Origin: Candidatus Gastranaerophilales bacterium | GTDB lineage: Bacteria; Cyanobacteriota; Vampirovibrionia; Gastranaerophilales; Gastranaerophilaceae | Length of the DNA stretch: 64,000 nt | Direction of reading: 5' to 3' | Assembly (NCBI GenBank): GCA_944324385.1 | Contig: CALUWD010000001.1 | Location: 59,327 to 123,326 of the forward strand | In this document: positions 17,785 through 27,762 of the stretch, one piece after another | How the letters are laid out: every line of letters starts with the position of its first letter | How positions within the stretch are numbered: the first letter of the stretch is position 1 | The notes under the pieces: generated by a model | What the model was told of the DNA's origin: nothing | What the model saw: only the letters and a program-made list of their open reading frames with translations | Databases searched by the model: none | Translations under genes and position numbers: made by a program

Positions 17785-20661
17785 ATGTGGCCAAATATTA
17801 ACAATAATTATAACTATAATGTGCAAAGCGGATTTTATGCACCTGTAGCACAACCTGATGCTTATAATGTGCAAAATTTTGCATACCCGCCATATCAGGT
17901 TGTGCCAATGTATATGACTAACCCTATAAATCCTGCTTTGATTAATCCTAAAATTGGCGGAGATTATACCTATCTGGGCGCAATTAAAACACCTTATGGT
18001 GACGATGTGCATACTTATATGTTAAAAAGTGGTCAAAGAGTTGCAATTATGCCTCGCGAAGGTACAACAATTTTAAAAACCTTTGTTGACTCAGGTTCAA
18101 TGAATGAAAATGATAGAATTCGCGGAATTAGTCATTTTATTGAACATAATTTATTTAATGGTAGTGAAAAGCTTGCCCCGGGACAGTTTTTTAAAGATGT
18201 GACAAAAATGGGTGCTTCAACTAACGCTTCAACTGACTATGCTCAGACTGATTATTACATATCTTCAGGCATTATGAGTAATGAAGACTTTAAAAAAGCT
18301 GCTCAAATGCATGCTGATATGATATTAAGACCAAAATTTAGCAACGAAATGCTAGAAAAAGAAAAAGGGCCTGTAACATCTGAAATAAGCATGATAAACG
18401 ATGATGTAGCCACAAAAGCAGCAAATGAAGTTGTAAGAAATCTTTTTCAAATAAATTCAAAATCTGAAAATCTTGTAGCAGGGTCGATTGATACAGTTAA
18501 TAATTTAAATAGGGATGATGTCGTTGATTATTGGTCTAAGCACTATACGCCTGATAGTCTTTATACTGTTGTAGTTGGCGATGTCAATCCAAGCGAAGCT
18601 ATAGAAACGCTTGCGCGTGAATTTAACCAGCCTGCAAAAGTGCGCTCAGCTAATGTTACAAAAGAGAAATTAGCCCCTATTCAAAACCCTGTAAGAATAG
18701 ATTTAAAATCTCAAGTAGCAAATGCGACGGATATTTTTATGGGCTTTAGCGCGCCAACTTCAAACAGTACAAAGGATAATATTGCAATATTAGCTTTAGA
18801 TATATTATTACAGGGTAATTCTTCCTCAAGGCTTTCAAAGGCACTTGAACCCTTAAATGCTTATAGCTTTTTTAGTTTGCAAAAAGTTGGACTTGAGAAA
18901 AGCGACCCACAAGTATTATTTGCCCAGCTAAATGCCCCAGCGCAAAATGAGCAGGCTGCAATTGATGCCTTTTATGATGTAATTTTAGATATTCAAAAAA
19001 ATCCGCCAAGTGATTATGAAATGCAAACCATTAAAAGTGCACTTACCAAAATGTTTGCTATTGATTTTCAAAGTGCAGAGGTAATTTGCGAAACAATTGG
19101 TTCTGCCTATCTCGATGGCAATTTGCAAGATATTTCCCAAATGCAAAATATAGTCAATTCTCTGACTCCTCAGGATATTGTAAATGCAGCAAATAAATAT
19201 GTTGATTTAAATAAAGTTTCTATGGCTGTAGTTCATCCTGCAAATCTCACTGACGAGCAGATTATGAGTAATTATTCTAAAAGCAAATATGTGGCTAAAC
19301 AAAAGCCTAAAAGTGTCGGCGCTATTTCGTTTGGCTCAAGAAATATAGACACATCTGATGTTTATGAACGCATTCTTAAAAATAACTCACATATTGCGCT
19401 AAATAACTCAAATAATTCCGATGTTTGTTATTTAAACTGGCGTTTGAGTGCGATTTCTGCAATGCCAAAAAATTTGGCTGTACCTTATGTTTTAACTGAG
19501 CTTTTAAATTCTGGCTCTGCGTTAAGGATAAAAGATAAAATTGCGCTTGAAACTAATTCAAAAGGAATCGATTACGATTTTGATTCAAATGGGTTTCAAA
19601 TTGTTGCAACTGCGGATTGTTTATCAAAAGATTTAAACGAAACAATGTCATTGCTGAATGAGGTTATGTATAATCCTAACTTTTCTCAAAGCGATTTTGA
19701 AAAGGCTAAAAATAAAATTAAGTCCTTTTTTGAAACAGTTGAAAAAGACGGTTCTGACAATATGCTTGTCCAGTTATATCCAGGGTACTTTGGCTCTCCA
19801 AAAGAAATCCTAAAGGGGTTAGAGTCAATGACTTTAAATGATGTCATTAAACATTATAACGATATGATTAACAGCGCCTCATCTAATTATGTTGTAACTG
19901 CGCCTTTTGACAAAGAACCTAGCCTAAGGACAAGTGCAATTTCTAATGCAGCACAAAGTCCTGTGACATACAAGACTCACAAGCCAAAATTTTCAAATGT
20001 TTTCAAACCAAATACAGCTACTAAAGTCGTTGTGGATACAGCTGAGTTAAATCAAGCTCAAATTTATAAGACATATTCTTTTAAAATGTCTGGCAACATA
20101 AAGGATGAAGTCAAATTTGAACTTTTGAATGAAATTTTGGGTGGTTCACCTGCCTCAAGGCTTTTTCAAGAGTTGAGAGAAAAGCAAAAATTGGCCTATA
20201 GAGTGTCTTCTCAGGTTCAAACATTTGAAGATACTGGCATTTTAACCATGTTTATTATGAGTACAACTGATGACAAGGCGCAGAATGACATTAAGTATGA
20301 CAATTTGCAAAAATCCTTAGATGGCTTTGATAAGCAAGTGCAAAAATTATTAAACAAGCCTGTAACCCAAGAAGAACTTGATGCTGCTAAAATGCAATTA
20401 AAACAGAGAATTGCAAAACAAACTGAGCTTCCTGATTCTGAAACAGATTTGCTTGCCATGAATATGGTTTTGCCTTATGGCATAAAAAGAATTGATGAGT
20501 ATGTTAAAGCAATAGACTCTATTACGATTGAAGATATTTCTGAAGGTGCAAGGCATATTTTCAAAAATAAACCTACAATATCAATACTTGCAAGCCCTGA
20601 TACTGTTGAAAATCAGCAAGAATACATTAATTCCTTGGGTGAAGTAGTTGCTGCTGCTTAA
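17785..20661 (+). CDS. M16 family zinc metallopeptidase, two tandem halves
   Basis: The 958-residue protein is an inverzincin-type (insulinase/pitrilysin family) peptidase. The N-terminal 60 residues are Asn/Tyr/Pro-rich with no Sec signal peptide. The first catalytic half carries HFIEH at about residue 117 (the inverted HxxEH zinc motif). The second half (about residues 510-950) is a non-catalytic M16-like half with the typical ELREKQKLAYRVSS substrate-binding segment. The ATG at 17785 is chosen because AGGAAG lies four bases upstream; longer open-frame starts lack such a site. The 3' end overlaps the convergent AsmA-like gene by four bases. Confidence 0.88.
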   Translation: MWPNINNNYNYNVQSGFYAPVAQPDAYNVQNFAYPPYQVVPMYMTNPINPALINPKIGGDYTYLGAIKTPYGDDVHTYMLKSGQRVAIMPREGTTILKTFVDSGSMNENDRIRGISHFIEHNLFNGSEKLAPGQFFKDVTKMGASTNASTDYAQTDYYISSGIMSNEDFKKAAQMHADMILRPKFSNEMLEKEKGPVTSEISMINDDVATKAANEVVRNLFQINSKSENLVAGSIDTVNNLNRDDVVDYWSKHYTPDSLYTVVVGDVNPSEAIETLAREFNQPAKVRSANVTKEKLAPIQNPVRIDLKSQVANATDIFMGFSAPTSNSTKDNIAILALDILLQGNSSSRLSKALEPLNAYSFFSLQKVGLEKSDPQVLFAQLNAPAQNEQAAIDAFYDVILDIQKNPPSDYEMQTIKSALTKMFAIDFQSAEVICETIGSAYLDGNLQDISQMQNIVNSLTPQDIVNAANKYVDLNKVSMAVVHPANLTDEQIMSNYSKSKYVAKQKPKSVGAISFGSRNIDTSDVYERILKNNSHIALNNSNNSDVCYLNWRLSAISAMPKNLAVPYVLTELLNSGSALRIKDKIALETNSKGIDYDFDSNGFQIVATADCLSKDLNETMSLLNEVMYNPNFSQSDFEKAKNKIKSFFETVEKDGSDNMLVQLYPGYFGSPKEILKGLESMTLNDVIKHYNDMINSASSNYVVTAPFDKEPSLRTSAISNAAQSPVTYKTHKPKFSNVFKPNTATKVVVDTAELNQAQIYKTYSFKMSGNIKDEVKFELLNEILGGSPASRLFQELREKQKLAYRVSSQVQTFEDTGILTMFIMSTTDDKAQNDIKYDNLQKSLDGFDKQVQKLLNKPVTQEELDAAKMQLKQRIAKQTELPDSETDLLAMNMVLPYGIKRIDEYVKAIDSITIEDISEGARHIFKNKPTISILASPDTVENQQEYINSLGEVVAAA

Positions 20662-23600
20662 TTTGTCGCACTACTTTGTGTATTTGCCCATTTGAATGAT
20701 TTTATTGATGTAGTTTTTGATATCGGGCCATTTATTAGTACTTGAAAATCCTTAGAAGTTGAATTATTTGAAACTGTGCTAAGTGCAGGTATTTTTGCTA
20801 AATCGTTTTTGTTTATATCTGCAAACAATGGATTAGTTGGCGCAATTGTTTTTATTGTATTAAGTATTGCAAGCCCTGTGTCAGGTAGTTTTTCAACCAC
20901 TTTATTTAGTGAGAATGAGCCTAATGGGCCAAGTACACTAACAATTGAGGATGAAATTTTGCCAAGTACTTTAATATCGGAATTTTCGGTCAATAAGTTG
21001 TATTTTCCTGTAATATAAAGGCTCATATTAGGACCTGAGGATTCGAGGCTTGTTATGTTTGCCCAACCATTTGCAAATGAAATTTTGCCTTCAATTTTTT
21101 TGAATTCACCTGTATTTCTATTTGTAACCGCTGAGATTGTTTGGTTTATATTCCAGTTTAGAAGGCTTTGCGAGAGCAGGTTTCCGGCATGTAAAAACCT
21201 TTCAAACCTTGCTGCTTCGCCATATTGACCATTTGAAATATCAAACATAACTTGCCCGTTGAGTGTGCGCATTTGTTGATCAAGAGTGTTTCCTCTAAGG
21301 TTTAGTTTTGCAATTCCGTTTGCAGTGCCGCTCATGATAATGGATGTGCCACCAACAAAGCAAGATGCTGCTTTTTTGGCATTTATTGATTTACCAACCC
21401 CATCAACTGTTACTTTTGTGTTTGCTATGTTGTATGTTGCACTGCCTGTTATATTCCCATCGGCAAATGTTGCAATTATATTTGTTAGTGTGAATAAATT
21501 ATTGTATAAGTTAAAGTCAAAAGATGCATTTTGTGCTTCAATTGTACCTGATTTCAGTTTTGCAATTTTGCCAGTACCTTTTTTAATTGTTAAAGGTAAA
21601 CTCGGACCTGCTGTAGTTTGAGTGTTTGGCATTGAGGATGTTAGTTTTGTTAGTGTATCAACATTTATATAATTTGAAGTGAAATTAAGCGAATTAATTG
21701 TTATTATTTTGCCAAAGTTGTTGGAAATTTGGGCATTGCCACTAAAATCTGAATCTGAAATTTTAATTCCTTGCGCTTGTGCGTCAATTGTGGACTTTTT
21801 AAAATCAATTTTTGCACTTGTTGTGCTCAGTTTGTACTGTGGATAGCTTAAGTTTGCAACATTTGCGCTGCCACTGATTTGCGGGCTATATAAATTTGAT
21901 GTAAGTGCTAAATTCCCGTCGACATCAAACGCAAGGTTGCCAAGAGCTGTAACTACAAGCGAAAGTTTTTGCGGTATTATAATATTTAGCGGTGATAATT
22001 GCGGATTTTTTGAATTTAGTTGTGTAATTTTTCCTGTAATGTAGGCGATGTTTGAGCCTTTTGATTTTATGGCAAGATTATTTATGTTTAATGTGTTGTT
22101 TTTAAGGTTTAAATCCGTTTCCAGCTTGTTTTCAAGCCCTTTAATATTTTTTATATCAACAAGGCTGATGTGGTTTTTAGAGTTTGATGTGACACTGCCT
22201 GTCAATTTTATGTCGTCCAAACCTCCGTCGATTTTAGCACTAAATGGCATTTGACCTTGATAAGTTACATATTTTTTGTTTTGAGCAGGAACAAATGCTA
22301 AAACAGTTTGAGGAGCAATATTTCCGCTTGTTGTAAAGCTTATTTGCGGTTTTGTCATGTAGTTTTCAATTTTGCCTGCTGCTGCAATTTTTGTACCCTG
22401 GGCGTCTATTGTAAAAGGTTCAAGGTTCAGGGTTTTTGAGTCGGCATTAATTTTGCAGGCAGGCGCACTTATTGCAAAAGCAGGGTTTTTCATTGATGCT
22501 TTAAAGTTTTGCGCATCAATAGTTGCTATGAAATTATTTTTATCTTTTTTGTCAGGTTGTGCCTTTATTGAAATTTTTTCAATATTTATTGGCATGTTGA
22601 GGCTTTTTATTGCCATAGCGAGTTTTTGCAGCTGAATATCAGCGTTTGGAATTATGTTTTTAAAATCCCCCTTTAGCTCAAGTAGTATAGTTAATACGCC
22701 ACCGTTAAATGAATAATCTTTAATGTCTTGCTCTTTTATTATTCCAAATTGTTTTGCAAGTTTAATTACATCAGGGACTTTAATAGGGTCGGATGTTACT
22801 TTTATGTCAGTATTTGTTTTTGAGTCTATTGTGCCTGAAATCGCCAACTTTGAGCCATTTAGATAAGTGTGAGTATCTTTTATTGTAATTTTATTGCCTG
22901 TAAAATCGAGCAATGAAACTGTATCTGTTAGGTTTAGACCGAGTTTCGGGTATTTTACGCTGCCATTTTGCAGTTGCAATTTTCCTGAGGACTGGACTGA
23001 TTTTAAATCGCTTTTTAAATTAAAATCGCAGTTAAAATATCCTGTGGCAATGGCTGATTTTATGTCATTTTTAATCGATAACATATCTAAAATTGACTGA
23101 GTGAGCAACTTTGCGTTTGAAAGGCTAATTTTATCGGTTTTAATATTTAAATCAATTTTAGTTTTTTTGCCTACTGACATAGAATTATTGGTTTTAAGCA
23201 ACTCATCTTTTGATATATATATGTTTGACTGAGTTTTGATTGTGTTTTTGTCAAAAGTTGTTTTTATATAGCTGTATGGCAAGCTATAGTCATCGATTTT
23301 TAATGTTATATCATCAATGTTAAGATAGCCTTTTGCGCTAAATTTTTCGCCAAGTTCAGTGATTTTAAGGTCTGTGTTTAATTTTGAGCGCAGTGCAAAT
23401 TTGTCAAGATTTACAAGTGGATTAAAATTAAAATCAAAATCAATATTTTGCGGTTGTTTTTCCTTGCCCTGAGATGTTTCCGGTAATTTTGTCTGTAGTT
23501 TAATATTAAAATCTACAAAATTTTCTTTGGCGTTAATTTCCCCTAAATAGCCTGATGTTGAAAGCTTTAGCGGGCCTTTTAGCGATGGCATAGAAATTTT

Positions 23601-24185
23601 TGAGTTGTTGGCATTTAATATGTATGTCTTTGAAACATTTTCATCTTTTAGTGTAATTTTTGCATTTTGAATTTCTATGTTAATATTTTTAAGCTCTATA
23701 GGTAGCTGTTGGGCTTCTTGAGATTTTTGTTCTTGCGCATTGCTGACAATTTTATTTATATGATTTTCTATTGTATATTTTTTGTCTTTAGTAAAAAGTA
23801 GTGAAACTTGTGCGTCTTTAAAATAAATTTTATCTAAATTCAAGTGTCTAAACACAAGTGTTGGCAAATTTATTTCAATAGCAGGGGAGGTTAAGACTAT
23901 AAAATCACTGTCATCAAAATATTTAACACAAACTTTGTTTGCAAGTACTTTTATGCCTAAACGCCACGTTGTCTTTAGTTTTGGGTTTTCAAGCGCAACT
24001 TTAAAACCTGTCTGCTTTTCGATTTCAGTATTAATTTGTGGCAAAAAATTATTAATATTTATAACATTAGGAAGGATGAATAAAAAGCTTAAGTATAAAA
24101 TAAAAACTAAGCTAAAAAGTCCTATTGAGCTTAGTTTTAGTACTTTTAACATTTTAGGGGTGCTTTTGATTTTCTTAAAAATCAT
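20658..24185 (-). CDS. Giant AsmA-like envelope protein
   Basis: The 1175-residue protein has one N-terminal membrane anchor (residues 16-38) and a very long periplasmic part made of repeated beta-strands rich in Lys, Asn, Ser and Ile. It ends with an AsmA C-terminal-like domain (HAGNLLSQSL, TGEFKKIEGKISF, MSLYITGKYNL, and KVLGKISSSIVSVLGPLG). AsmA/TamB/YhdP-type proteins form hydrophobic grooves that bridge the periplasm and move phospholipid to the outer membrane. That role is inferred. It is the last gene after the tonB-exbB-exbD-exbD series on the same strand, 21 bases from exbD, so probably the same operon. Confidence 0.85.
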   Translation of the reverse strand: MIFKKIKSTPKMLKVLKLSSIGLFSLVFILYLSFLFILPNVININNFLPQINTEIEKQTGFKVALENPKLKTTWRLGIKVLANKVCVKYFDDSDFIVLTSPAIEINLPTLVFRHLNLDKIYFKDAQVSLLFTKDKKYTIENHINKIVSNAQEQKSQEAQQLPIELKNINIEIQNAKITLKDENVSKTYILNANNSKISMPSLKGPLKLSTSGYLGEINAKENFVDFNIKLQTKLPETSQGKEKQPQNIDFDFNFNPLVNLDKFALRSKLNTDLKITELGEKFSAKGYLNIDDITLKIDDYSLPYSYIKTTFDKNTIKTQSNIYISKDELLKTNNSMSVGKKTKIDLNIKTDKISLSNAKLLTQSILDMLSIKNDIKSAIATGYFNCDFNLKSDLKSVQSSGKLQLQNGSVKYPKLGLNLTDTVSLLDFTGNKITIKDTHTYLNGSKLAISGTIDSKTNTDIKVTSDPIKVPDVIKLAKQFGIIKEQDIKDYSFNGGVLTILLELKGDFKNIIPNADIQLQKLAMAIKSLNMPINIEKISIKAQPDKKDKNNFIATIDAQNFKASMKNPAFAISAPACKINADSKTLNLEPFTIDAQGTKIAAAGKIENYMTKPQISFTTSGNIAPQTVLAFVPAQNKKYVTYQGQMPFSAKIDGGLDDIKLTGSVTSNSKNHISLVDIKNIKGLENKLETDLNLKNNTLNINNLAIKSKGSNIAYITGKITQLNSKNPQLSPLNIIIPQKLSLVVTALGNLAFDVDGNLALTSNLYSPQISGSANVANLSYPQYKLSTTSAKIDFKKSTIDAQAQGIKISDSDFSGNAQISNNFGKIITINSLNFTSNYINVDTLTKLTSSMPNTQTTAGPSLPLTIKKGTGKIAKLKSGTIEAQNASFDFNLYNNLFTLTNIIATFADGNITGSATYNIANTKVTVDGVGKSINAKKAASCFVGGTSIIMSGTANGIAKLNLRGNTLDQQMRTLNGQVMFDISNGQYGEAARFERFLHAGNLLSQSLLNWNINQTISAVTNRNTGEFKKIEGKISFANGWANITSLESSGPNMSLYITGKYNLLTENSDIKVLGKISSSIVSVLGPLGSFSLNKVVEKLPDTGLAILNTIKTIAPTNPLFADINKNDLAKIPALSTVSNNSTSKDFQVLINGPISKTTSIKSFKWANTQSSATN

Positions 24186-24206
24186 ACTAATCCTCCCAAT
24201 TTATTT

Positions 24207-24593
24207 TTATATTTCCATAAGCGAAATACTCTTTACACCGGCGTTTCTGGCGGTGTCCATAAGCTTAACCACGCAACCATGCTGGCTGTCGCCCTCTGCT
24301 TGAATCATAAGTCCGTCGGTTAATGTTGCTGCTTTGTCTTTTATTGTGTTAAACAAATCGCTTTCGGCAACTTCGTTTTCGTCAATATAGTATTTGTTAT
24401 CTGCGCTTACGGTCACTGTAAGTATTTTATTTTCTTTTGGTGTGTCCTGAGTTTTTTCAACGTAATCAGGAATTGCAAGATTTAAACCTTGCTGGTCTAA
24501 CATTGGCGCAATAACCATCATAATAATGAGTAGTACAAGGAAAATATCTGTAAGGGGTGTTATGTTAATTTCATTAAAAGTTTGTCTTCTCAT
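24207..24593 (-). CDS. exbD: ExbD/TolR family protein, second copy
   Basis: The 128-residue inner-membrane protein has one membrane helix near the N-terminus containing the conserved proton-path aspartate (NEINITPLTDIFLVLLII) and a small periplasmic domain. ExbD/TolR proteins form the peptidoglycan-side part of ion-driven ExbB-ExbD or TolQ-TolR motors. The membrane segment is nearly identical to that of the upstream copy, including flanking residues, while the periplasmic domains differ. The start overlaps the upstream exbD stop by one base. The gene symbol is generic, since Exb and Tol types cannot be separated by sequence alone. Confidence 0.92.
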   Translation of the reverse strand: MRRQTFNEINITPLTDIFLVLLIIMMVIAPMLDQQGLNLAIPDYVEKTQDTPKENKILTVTVSADNKYYIDENEVAESDLFNTIKDKAATLTDGLMIQAEGDSQHGCVVKLMDTARNAGVKSISLMEI

Positions 24594-25045
24594 TATTCTT
24601 CCCCTTTGTTTTTAAGTTCTTTTTGTTCTTTTTTGCTTAGTGGCTCGCCTGCTACGACTAATTTTTCAAAGCCTGCATTTTGCGCTGAGCGCATTATTTG
24701 CATAATATCGGAACTTTTTGCTTTTTCATCAGCCTTTACAACCACCTCTTTTTTCTCCATATTTGGTATTAGTGCTGCAAGTGCGCCTTCAAGAGCGTCA
24801 TGGCTTGTTTTTTCACCGTTTAAAAACAGCTCGCCTTCTTTAGTTAGGGCAACTGTGGCATTTTTTTCTTCAATACTGACGCCTGAGTTAATTTCGGGTA
24901 TGGTTATGTTTTTGTCAAGTGATTGAAAACTTGGTGCAATAACCATCATAATAATCAACAAAACAAGAAAAATATCTGTCAGTGGTGTAATATTTATTTC
25001 GTTAAATACGGGCTTTTTCCCGTCAGTATTTACTTTTATAGCCAT
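24593..25045 (-). CDS. exbD: ExbD/TolR family protein, first copy
   Basis: The 150-residue protein has the same plan: a short basic cytoplasmic start, a membrane helix with the motor aspartate in NITPLTDIFLVLLII, and a periplasmic domain ending in a charged KKEQKELKNKGEE tail. It lies 12 bases after exbB and overlaps the second exbD by one base. The two copies share a run of more than 20 identical residues around the membrane helix, so they arose by duplication or are under identical constraint. Two ExbD types could form a heteromeric ExbD dimer inside one ExbB pentamer. Confidence 0.92.
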   Translation of the reverse strand: MAIKVNTDGKKPVFNEINITPLTDIFLVLLIIMMVIAPSFQSLDKNITIPEINSGVSIEEKNATVALTKEGELFLNGEKTSHDALEGALAALIPNMEKKEVVVKADEKAKSSDIMQIMRSAQNAGFEKLVVAGEPLSKKEQKELKNKGEE

Positions 25046-25057
25046 TTTTACCTCAAA

Positions 25058-25705
25058 TTAAAGAGCAATTGTGCCTGATTCGTCAACTTTAACTTCTTCA
25101 TCAGAGTCAATAAAGCTCAAGAATACAAGTTTAATAAGTTTAAAGTCGCTTTCAAATCTTGAAACAACTGTTTGGAAGTAGTTGTATAAAACAACCGCAA
25201 CGATAGCAACGCCAAGACCGAATGCTGTAGCGATAAGAGCTGAAGCAATACCTGTTGCAACGGCTGCTGATTGGTTGCCTTGAACTGCTAAATCTTGGAA
25301 TGTGTACAAAATACGAACAACTGTACCAAACAAACCTAAAAACGGAGCAACACCACCAATTGTACCAAGAATTGTAAGACCTTTTTCAAGTTTTCTTGTT
25401 GCAAGACTTGCAGAAATGTCATAAGCTCTTGAGAATCCTGTGCGTTGTTCCGTGTAAATTCTAAGACCTTCATCAACCATTTCGCTAATAATACCACCTA
25501 GTTGAACTGATGCTCTTTGAGCGGCACCGATGTTATTTTTAACAAGTGCTTTTTGCAGTGTTTGGATGAATTCACCAATGTTTCTATCGTTTTTCTTGTA
25601 ATAGTAAAATCTGTTGATTGCTACTGCGATTGTAAGAATTGAGCAAATGAAAATTGGTGTTAAAACAGGCCAATCCATTTTAATTGATTCTAAAAAAAGT
25701 TCCAT
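25058..25705 (-). CDS. exbB: ExbB/TolQ/MotA family proton channel protein
   Basis: The 215-residue inner-membrane protein has three membrane helices (about residues 12-32, 118-140 and 150-175) and the family signature LTILGTIGGVAPFLGLFGTVVRI before helix 2. Helix 3 carries IASALIATAFGLGVAIVAVVLYN. Such proteins form pentamers around ExbD and convert proton flow into motion of a TonB or TolA partner. A GAGGAT site precedes the ATG. It lies 24 bases after the TonB/TolA-like gene. Confidence 0.93.
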   Translation of the reverse strand: MELFLESIKMDWPVLTPIFICSILTIAVAINRFYYYKKNDRNIGEFIQTLQKALVKNNIGAAQRASVQLGGIISEMVDEGLRIYTEQRTGFSRAYDISASLATRKLEKGLTILGTIGGVAPFLGLFGTVVRILYTFQDLAVQGNQSAAVATGIASALIATAFGLGVAIVAVVLYNYFQTVVSRFESDFKLIKLVFLSFIDSDEEVKVDESGTIAL

Positions 25706-25729
25706 AGTTTTATCCTCATTTTTCTGTTT

Positions 25730-26911
25730 TTATCTGTAACTTGCGCCGAGTACATTATAGTCAAATGTAAACTCAATATCTATGCTGCTGCCTTTAAATT
25801 CAGGCGGTAGCGGTTTAAATGGTGCAGTAAGTTCAACTGCTGCTTTTGCTGCTGCATCTGACAATGGTTGTCCTGACTTTCTTACTGTTTTTATTGAAAG
25901 CAATCTGCCATCACGTCCAATTTGGAATAGTAAGACTACACGCTTACTTTGGTCGCCTTTTGGCGGGTTCCAATTTCTTTTAATTCTTGCCTCAAGATCA
26001 CGCATGTATGGGCCCCAGTTAGGTTGTTTAATAGCGTCAATCCCTGGTGGGCCTGATGGATTGCCTGGGCCTGGATTGCCTACATTGCCACCTGAGTAGC
26101 CTGAGCCACGTGAGCCGGTTGAACCTCTTGAAGCACCAGAACTTGAGCCGCCCTTTGAGGCTGAGAATTGCGGTGCAGGCATACCTGTTCCTTTTGAAGT
26201 GCCTGAACTTGTACTGCCGCCACCTGATGTGCTTGAGCCGGATTTTGAACCATAGCTTGGTGCAGGGCCAACAGGAGCGTTGCTTTTTGGAACTGCTACT
26301 GAAAATGGACTTTTTGGTACTTGCGAAAGTTTTGGAGCCTGCGTTTTTGGTGGTGTAACTGATGGTTTAAGCGTTGGTTTAAATATTGGCGAAGGCGCTT
26401 TTGCTGGTTGTGGTTTTTGCGGAGCCTTTGGTGCTTGTGTAACAGGTTTTTTAACAGGTGTTTTGGGTGCCTGTGTTGCTTGTTTTTTAGGTTGAGCAAC
26501 CTTTTTGGGCGCGCTTGAAGGTGAAGCAACTGACTTTGGCGCAGGTTTTGATGGTGCACTTGGTAGTGACACTTTGCGCTTAGGATCGTGTATTCCGCCC
26601 GCTCTTGAATTTCTGTCAGAGCGATATTTTGTGTTTTTATTTATTGGAGGTGCTTCGTTTTGAGTAATAACAAATTCAATATCACGTGGTTTTAATGGTG
26701 GTTTTTGGAAGAAGTTTAAACTTATAGCATAAGTTATAAGCGCCCATACTATAAAAAATACAACAGGGTGAAGTATGACAGACATAACAAGCGAATTTTT
26801 AAGTGATAATTCGTCAATGTCATCTTCAAAACTGTTTGGTAGTGTTTTGATTTCCCCATCCATTAAATCATCCGGGTCGTCTATAAAGAATCTGTCTCTC
26901 AATTTTGTCAT
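25730..26911 (-). CDS. TonB/TolA-like energy-transducing protein
   Basis: The 393-residue protein has an unusually long acidic cytoplasmic N-terminus of about 45 residues and one membrane helix (about residues 48-68). It continues with a Pro/Lys/Ala/Gln-rich spacer (about 85-215), a Ser/Gly-rich spacer (about 215-290) and a C-terminal TonB-type domain (about 300-390: LEARIKRNWNPP, VVLLFQIGRDGRLLSIKTVRKSG). TonB/TolA proteins span the periplasm and pull on outer-membrane partners. The ATG at 26909-26911 with AGAGA upstream is preferred over the TTG at 26945-26947. No outer-membrane receptor, TolB or Pal is present in the window. Confidence 0.88.
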   Translation of the reverse strand: MTKLRDRFFIDDPDDLMDGEIKTLPNSFEDDIDELSLKNSLVMSVILHPVVFFIVWALITYAISLNFFQKPPLKPRDIEFVITQNEAPPINKNTKYRSDRNSRAGGIHDPKRKVSLPSAPSKPAPKSVASPSSAPKKVAQPKKQATQAPKTPVKKPVTQAPKAPQKPQPAKAPSPIFKPTLKPSVTPPKTQAPKLSQVPKSPFSVAVPKSNAPVGPAPSYGSKSGSSTSGGGSTSSGTSKGTGMPAPQFSASKGGSSSGASRGSTGSRGSGYSGGNVGNPGPGNPSGPPGIDAIKQPNWGPYMRDLEARIKRNWNPPKGDQSKRVVLLFQIGRDGRLLSIKTVRKSGQPLSDAAAKAAVELTAPFKPLPPEFKGSSIDIEFTFDYNVLGASYR

Positions 26912-26988
26912 AATTTCTCTTTTTTGTTCTTTTGAATTAATTGTCAAATAAATGACGTTAATTTAAATTAGCCGACTTACTATTTTTA

Positions 26989-27696
26989 TTAGTAGCCCTT
27001 TGGTGCGCTCAATGTAATTGGCTGGTCAAAACTTACTTGTATTTGTGCATTGGCTGGGATTTGGACATCTTCGCCCGATTGTCTTGCTGCGTTTAATAAG
27101 CCTAGTCCGCCACCGACTGCTGTTCCGTATACTGCACCTTTTCCAACTTCTCCGCCTGAAAGTGGGCCCATTGCAGTACCGAGTATTGCACCGCCTGCGG
27201 CACCTATTGCTACGTTTTTACCGTAATCTTTGGCGCTGTCTTTTGTTGTACCACCTTTAAGAACTCCGCTGCCGTCTGTTGTTGCTATAACGCCGCTTAC
27301 TGGAATGTTGTAGCCTTCAGGTGTCCTTATGCTTGTAAAGCGAATTTCAATTTGACCATTTCTGTTGCCTATACCTGCTTTTTTACACTTTACAACTGTT
27401 CCGTTCAGTGTTGAGCCTGCTGAGGCAACTTTAATGTTGTTGTATTTAAAATCTTTGTCTAATATGGCGTAGATACTCATGCCCTTTGTGCAAGTCTTGG
27501 AGTCAAGCGCTTGTGATAAAATTGCACTTGTTGTAGTTCCAACAGGGACGTATGTAACATTACCCTTTAGCGTGCTGTAATTCCCCTGATTTGTTGTATT
27601 AAAAGAATAATTAGCTTCTGCATTTACTGTATTTGTAATTAAAAGAAGTGTAGCACAAGCTGCTAAAGCTAGGCTTTTTTTGTACATTTTTCCCAT
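26989..27696 (-). CDS. Secreted protein with glycine-zipper segment
   Basis: The 235-residue protein has a Sec signal peptide (residues 1-27, cleavage near VNA-EA). A beta-rich domain (about 35-150) follows, with SIYAILDKDFKYNNIKVASAGSTLNGTVV and IRFTSIRTPEGYNIPVSG. Then comes a Gly-zipper stretch (AIGAAGGAILGTAMGPLSGG, about 165-185) and a short C-terminal strand domain. The beta region resembles the barrel-type domain of TrbI/VirB10-like proteins, which is a loose similarity only. It has its own promoter, and a strong AGGAGG site lies just before the ATG. It lies directly upstream of the TonB/TolA-like gene on the same strand. Confidence 0.78.
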   Translation of the reverse strand: MGKMYKKSLALAACATLLLITNTVNAEANYSFNTTNQGNYSTLKGNVTYVPVGTTTSAILSQALDSKTCTKGMSIYAILDKDFKYNNIKVASAGSTLNGTVVKCKKAGIGNRNGQIEIRFTSIRTPEGYNIPVSGVIATTDGSGVLKGGTTKDSAKDYGKNVAIGAAGGAILGTAMGPLSGGEVGKGAVYGTAVGGGLGLLNAARQSGEDVQIPANAQIQVSFDQPITLSAPKGY

Positions 27697-27722
27697 ATCT
27701 CCTCCTTTTTTTCTTAATTTTT

Positions 27723-27750
27723 AATATACACTATAAATTTTGATAGTAAA
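27723..27750 (-). promoter_or_regulatory. Promoter of the 27696 gene and probably the tonB-exbBD-asmA operon
   Basis: On the minus strand TTTACT (27745-27750) and TATATT (27723-27728) are 16 bases apart. The start point leaves a leader of about 20 bases that contains AGGAGGAG next to the ATG at 27696. This is a conventional leadered promoter. Confidence 0.55.
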
Positions 27751-27762
27751 GTTTAAATTTTT

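Noticed and set aside
26047..26559. Overlapping open frames in the Pro-rich region of the TonB-like gene
   Set aside because: The biased codons of the Pro/Lys/Gln-rich linker keep other frames open; these are shadows.
26912..26947. TTG start for the TonB/TolA-like gene and the perfect TTGACA at 26942-26947
   Set aside because: The ATG at 26911 has a better ribosome site. No -10 lies 16-18 bases downstream of this TTGACA, so I treat it as chance.
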